Shown: in pieces, positions 59,581 to 64,000 of the stretch
Layout of the letters: each line of letters starts with the position of its first letter
How positions within the stretch are numbered: the stretch's first letter is position 1
Origin: Streblospio benedicti
Taxonomy: Eukaryota > Annelida > Polychaeta > Spionida > Spionidae
Assembly: GCA_019095985.1 (NCBI GenBank)
Contig: CM032660.1
Location: forward strand, 7,311,807-7,375,806
Reading direction: 5' to 3'
Length of the DNA stretch: 64,000 nt
The notes under the pieces: model-generated
What the model was told of the DNA's origin: nothing
The model's database searches: none
Seen by the model: only the letters and a program-made list of their open reading frames with translations
Position numbers and translations under genes: made by a program

Positions 59581-61308
59581 ATTTGGAGATTGAGTAATAG
59601 GTGAGCCATATTCTTAGGCACATGCCAACATTAACATATTCCATTTGCGTGGTTAGTTTTACATTTTATCTTATTTCTTTCTGTATGTCGTACAGAGTAT
59701 CGCACACTTTAACAGATTGATCTGGATGCGTGTATCCCCGTGCAAGCCGGAGATTCCGTCGGCTTCTACTGGAACCGCTATGGCGTGGTCTCATACGAGG
59801 CCCAGAATGAGGACATTGCGTAAGTAAAACTCTACTTGCAATCTTCAAGTGATATGCATTATTTACTTGACACATTACCGGATGTTTGTATATTTTGATT
59901 TGAATTTTGTCTTTACTGACATAGATGAGCAGATTATTCAGAGTACCACCCAGAGCGCCATATATGACCTCAGCATGTGACTTCAGATATAGTATGCTAG
60001 TACACACCACATACCTTATGACATCTGTCTCTAATATGAATGATATGTTACGATTGTAATTAGTATTGATATCTTCACAGGCGTTACTGCTACGGCAGCG
60101 GTAAAGGAGCTTCAAAGCCTGAGGAAGGAGGCGTGGTCCAGCTGGGGGTGTCTCCTACAGGCCTTCCAGGCCGTCCTATAGGCTCTACGCTCTACGCCTT
60201 CCAGGTCACCTACTGAGGTGAGTAGGCTAATGTCTCCTACAGGCTGTACGCCTTCCAGGCCACCTACTGAGGTGAGTAGCCGTCTGCTTGATTCTTGCAT
60301 TATTAGTAATATTGCTTATATATCTATATGATTAGGTAATCAGCAGTTTACCAGGTTAAGGAATTGCGCTACAGCAGGTCCTCTCATATTTATCTAACAG
60401 TAGTCAAAACAATGACAGTTCTTTATAACTGCTTTTAATGTTCCCAATGTCCAAAATGTTTTCCAAAATATACTAGAATACATATGGTTTTCCGTTATGA
60501 CAATAAATGTTTTGGACATTGGGAATTAAATAAATTCCTGTTTGTGAAGTAGTAGCGCTATATACTTAGTAAATGTTGTATTGCATTGTATCATTTTTAT
60601 GTAAATTGACAATTTTGTATATGCAGTAAAAAGATGGAAGGAAACATTCAATCAATATAACAATTACATTTTATGAAGCAAGATACCTCATTCTACCATA
60701 TATGAAAAGGAAAAAAGTTATGGATTAGTTTTTTCTATGTACCGTCACCTAAATAGACATTCTGAAAATCCTTTATCAGCATGATCCACACTTTATTTGC
60801 CCTTCACACAAATACTGCAGGTTATTGTGTGTATAGCGTACACCAAACATAAATGTTTGAGTCATATAGGTGTGACTGCACCCAATACCACCTGTGGTAT
60901 CAATGAGTGGCAGTGTGCAGATGGGGAGTGCATAGAAGACTACTATATGTGTGATGGTGTCTTGGACTGTTATGATGAATCTGATGAGATGGACTGTCTC
61001 AATCACAGTAAGTGAGGATGGAATTTATTGCAATGGTACTATGATACTTGTATTTACAAATATCTAAATAAACGTTCGTACCTTTTTAAATTTAATATGA
61101 ATAGGCTTTGCCTTAGACAGTTGCAGCATTTTTTGTACTTTTTGGAAGAGTGCAGTAAGTTTAAATGAAGCACTAACGTTCACGAACTGTGATTATGTTA
61201 AAGACTGTGTATCACTATTGACATTTGTATGGGTTGACGAAAAACGTTTGTCTGACATCCTCACAAAGTGTTAGTCCTGTACTGAGTGCGTAATTGATTT
61301 ATAAAGTA

Positions 61309-61566
61309 GTGAAACGAAAGTCAGTGTTGCTTGTAAAGGCAATTTAGAAGATCGTGGAATCGAACTCACGACCTCCCAGCTATGAATCAGACCGGTCTTA
61401 TATGTCATAGTCGGGTGTGCTGCGTTGCACCACCACACTGTCTGACACCTGACGCTATATTTAGCTTCACCAGCCGCGCAGCCTTGATACGATACGCAAC
61501 CACTGACCTCGTTTGTTGGCATGCTGTGATTAATGCAGGATGTATTGTGTCTCTGAAGCACTTTCT
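61309..61566 (-). mobile_element. SINE family 1, right-arm-specific
   Basis: It matches 900-1290 and 1655-1815, with a B-box-like GAGTTCGATTCC on minus. It sits at the position where the left arm has a family 2 SINE (3216-3545). Confidence 0.65.
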
Positions 61567-61699
61567 TTACAGAAGGGCAAAATCGGTTGTCATTTCCTTA
61601 CATATTATTTGTTCTGAAATATGTAGTAATTTGGTTTGAGATTGATATATTTGCGCATAGTTTTCATTGATTATAAATTTGTCCTACATTTAGCCTCGC

Positions 61700-63130
61700 A
61701 TGAGACTGTCAAGTATAGTTCATGCAGTATTTACAAAGTAGTGTCAGTAGTTTAGTTTTATGTTTGGCTTTAATTAATCAACTTGTAAAATTATGATGAA
61801 ATTTTAATAAACATTCTAAATAAATGGAGTTATTGACCAACACTCAATTCAGTCTATGTTATGGTGCCAGAAACTGGGAAATATTTTGAGTTTGAGCAGG
61901 AGAGAATGAACAGGAGAAGGAGCAGAGTTTCAGGAGATCTAGGAGTGTGTTGGTCACATGAGGTGAGCAGTCCACCATCTTTGATTTTGTCTGTTGTTTC
62001 AGGTGTTTCAGGTGTTAGGCATAGATTTTGCCCAGTGCCTTCAAGGTTGCATTCCACGAGAATGTTTTCGTCATTATAGATTTTGTTTGCCATGTTGTGG
62101 AGGGGAGGTATGTTGATCATGAAATGCAAGTCGAAGTGGCCATCAGAGTGGATGATAGCGTCAGGCTTGTGGGTGAACCATTAACCGACTGCTGCCTTGT
62201 AAGTGATGTGGAGAGGTGTGGCTTCCACTTGTTGTGTGAAGATCCACAGTAGAAGTATTGACCACATGGCTGAGGTTGCGGGCGCGCCCGGTGTTGTTGT
62301 CGGCAATGATCCGGCAGTGTTGTCAGCAAGCGGATGTTTAGGTGTGGAGGTTGGCGTGAGCAGGAATCGTGTTATAGTTGGCTGAGCGTCAGGGCGGAAG
62401 GTGAGTTAGACTGTGGCATTGTGATGTATGATGGCGATGTTGGTGTGATGACAATTAGTGGGGGAAATATTTACAAGAGGTGTCGTCATGATGGTGGAGT
62501 TGATTTTGTGAGCTGTGGTGTCTTGGCATTTATTTAGGTGGTGTCGTCGGATGTGCCGCATAGACTGCGACGCAGTGTTAGCTCGTCCGTGTGGTCATGG
62601 TGGCACATTGAGTGTGATCTTGGTGCGCAGGCTTGGAGTGCGCTTGCATGGGTAGTTGCATGTTCGCAGCACATTCATCGTCTGAATCGAATCGACAGTT
62701 GTCATTGCAATGTAACACCAATAGTTGACATTGCATTATGATGAATGTTCTGTTCGGAATGAGCTGCAATAGAGTGTGCCCTGAGTCGTAGGCTGCGTAG
62801 AACGAGGGTATGCCTCCCTGTTCATCATTAGCAGGCGTCCGCAGTAGCGTCTGCTCGAGCACACATGAAGCGCTAACTATGTGGACGCGGTGTTGGAGTT
62901 GCGGTGCCACGTGTGTGTTTGGCTGTGTTGTAGTGTGAAGAGATTGTAGCGGTGATTATAGTGTGTTTCCTTGAAAGTTCACTGGGCGTATCACGTGGGT
63001 GATGCTCACTGGGTTTCTGAGTGGTTTGTCTGTAGTGATGTTGTGTAAGTAGACTTGGTGATGTGTGCATTTGGTAACCTTGTATGGGCCGTGGTTAATT
63101 GATTGCAGTTTTTGTTGCTGCTTGGATCAT
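61700..63130 (-). mobile_element. LTR retroelement fossil, weak and fragmentary
   Basis: On the minus strand near 62.96-63.11 kb, a stretch containing HGPYKVTKCTHHQVYLHN resembles the end of a retroelement integrase. Near 61865 on plus, TGGTGCCAGAAACTGGG after an AATAAA-bearing stretch looks like an LTR edge with a primer-binding site. The two signals have opposite orientation, so this may be more than one element. The region is richer in GC than its surroundings. It is old and heavily broken. Confidence 0.35.
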
Positions 63131-64000
63131 CAAGGGCCGGTCGGCGCCAGAAGCAGATGTAGCCTACTTTAATGGCAAACTCCATGACCCGTTAAAATGA
63201 TGCTTCTTCATTCTGCCACCGAGCGGCGCTGCAGTAAATTTCAGGGGTAAGTTGTCAAAACATGGGCTAAACACCCGTGTATATTAGTCATTTTGAAGAT
63301 GGTATTATTGTACTCTATGTTCATAGTTATGTTTTGTGACACACACAGAAATGTTCGCATATTTCTCTAGTTTTCATATAAGATACTCACATTTTATTTG
63401 GACTTGTATTTAATGATCTCTGTCCAGATTTCCAAGTTGTGTTTTGGAATCAAGCTCAAGCCAAGGCCGTTCTTGACAGTCAGTGTGTTTGACAAGATTA
63501 TCCATAAATGTTTCTTGTCCTTGCTCACTGTATACGATGCGTATGTTATCCTTGATATATATATACATGTCTTTCACGTATATATTCCTTTATAAAGTCC
63601 CTATTTTGCTACAATTTCAATGTATAAAACACTCCATTTGACATTAAATGTACAAGTCTAAGTACTATATTTTTTCAAACATCGAACGTAATAATAATGC
63701 GTCGGGGTTATAAATCTCGCTAAAAGCCACACTGGCAGGTCAGATAAGTATGTTACTTAAACTAAATTATTCTAATTATGACATGTATTTGAGACAAGCT
63801 GCTCAGATGCATAGATACTTAAGGGCTTTGTTATTGAACACGACAGTTTGGAATAACATGGATGAGTATTTCTTACAGAAAATGAACCTCAAAGTGGGAC
63901 TTTGTGGGTTGGTTCCCGTACAATTATAAGGCGAATTGCACAATGTTTACCCCTGACAATAGCAGCACCGTCTTATAGCAGAGGCGGAACTACTATACGG
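63130..64000. other. Right end of the window, nothing recognised
   Basis: AT-rich. Open stretches are short and lack splice signals or motifs. Confidence 0.4.

Larger units (their letters stand above)
51763..61007 (+). pseudogene. Right-arm copy of the secreted LDLa protein gene, broken
   Basis: Exons match the left copy: 51763-51832, 52154-52227, 53144-53241 (cut), 59124-59225, 59716-59819, 60081-60217 and 60870-61007. The signal peptide, TATA box and most splice sites are intact. Exon 3 stops after PAWQ, where an LTR retroelement sits, and the rest of exon 3 with about 520 bp of intron (left-arm 7397-7937) is missing. Exon 6 is 21 bases longer, with altered codons. It ends VTY followed by TGA where the left copy has TGT, and its tail with the donor is repeated at about 60230-60270. 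The LDLa exon is open ([13 protein letters not shown] to CYDESDEMDC). It cannot make the full protein, though a signal-bearing N-terminal piece could be made. Confidence 0.8.
49904..61620. repeat. Right arm of the large inverted duplication
   Basis: Reverse complement of the left arm. The inner edge is at AGATGAACCTCAAGTTC (49904). The outer edge is near 61620, where GGTTGTCATTTCCTTACATA still matches 3180-3215. Insertions and losses relative to the left arm are listed separately. Confidence 0.85.

Overview
This is a 64 kb piece of an animal genome. It is AT-rich, with spliced genes whose introns follow GT-AG, clear TATA boxes, tRNA-derived SINEs, LINEs, small inverted-repeat DNA transposons, an LTR retroelement and many tandem repeats. 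The gene content fits a marine invertebrate: a Toll-like receptor, a C2H2 zinc-finger protein, a von Willebrand type D protein, and secreted LDL-receptor class A proteins. An amphioxus-like or other invertebrate deuterostome is my guess, but the sequence alone does not settle it.

The main structure is a large, diverged inverted duplication. The left arm (about 3.2-12.9 kb) reappears reverse-complemented as the right arm (about 49.9-61.6 kb). Each arm carries one copy of the same gene: a signal-peptide exon, five further exons for an extracellular module I cannot name, then LDLa exons. The copies point away from each other. Exon lengths, intron phases and the TATA box match, so both can be modelled exon by exon. 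The left copy is open in every exon I could place up to a degraded LDLa exon near the edge. The right copy is a pseudogene: an LTR retroelement sits in exon 3, and exon 6 has a stop and a small duplication. Each arm has insertions the other lacks (left: a Tx1/L1-like LINE and a 964-bp PIF/Harbinger-like element; right: the LTR element). At one point the arms carry different SINEs.

The 37 kb between the arms holds four layers. From 13 to 21 kb lies repeat-rich DNA: a CR1/Jockey-like LINE cut by a 100-N gap, hairpin elements with ~85-bp arms, a GGT/AGT array, an 18-bp minisatellite and a duplicated ~0.85-kb segment. From 21.8 to 28.4 kb, on the minus strand, are a zinc-finger exon and a single-exon TLR. 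From 31.6 to 41.9 kb, also minus, is a ten-exon secreted vWD gene. From 45 to 49.7 kb are an orphan terminal exon, a decayed multicopy-family gene, a ~315-bp tandem satellite and a small plus-strand two-exon gene for an acidic, serine-rich protein I do not recognise.

Three otherwise intact host reading frames (zinc finger, TLR, the 49-kb gene) each need one single-base indel to be whole. This could be recent decay or sequence error. Beyond the right arm (61.7-63.1 kb) there is a faint retroelement fossil, then nothing I can identify.
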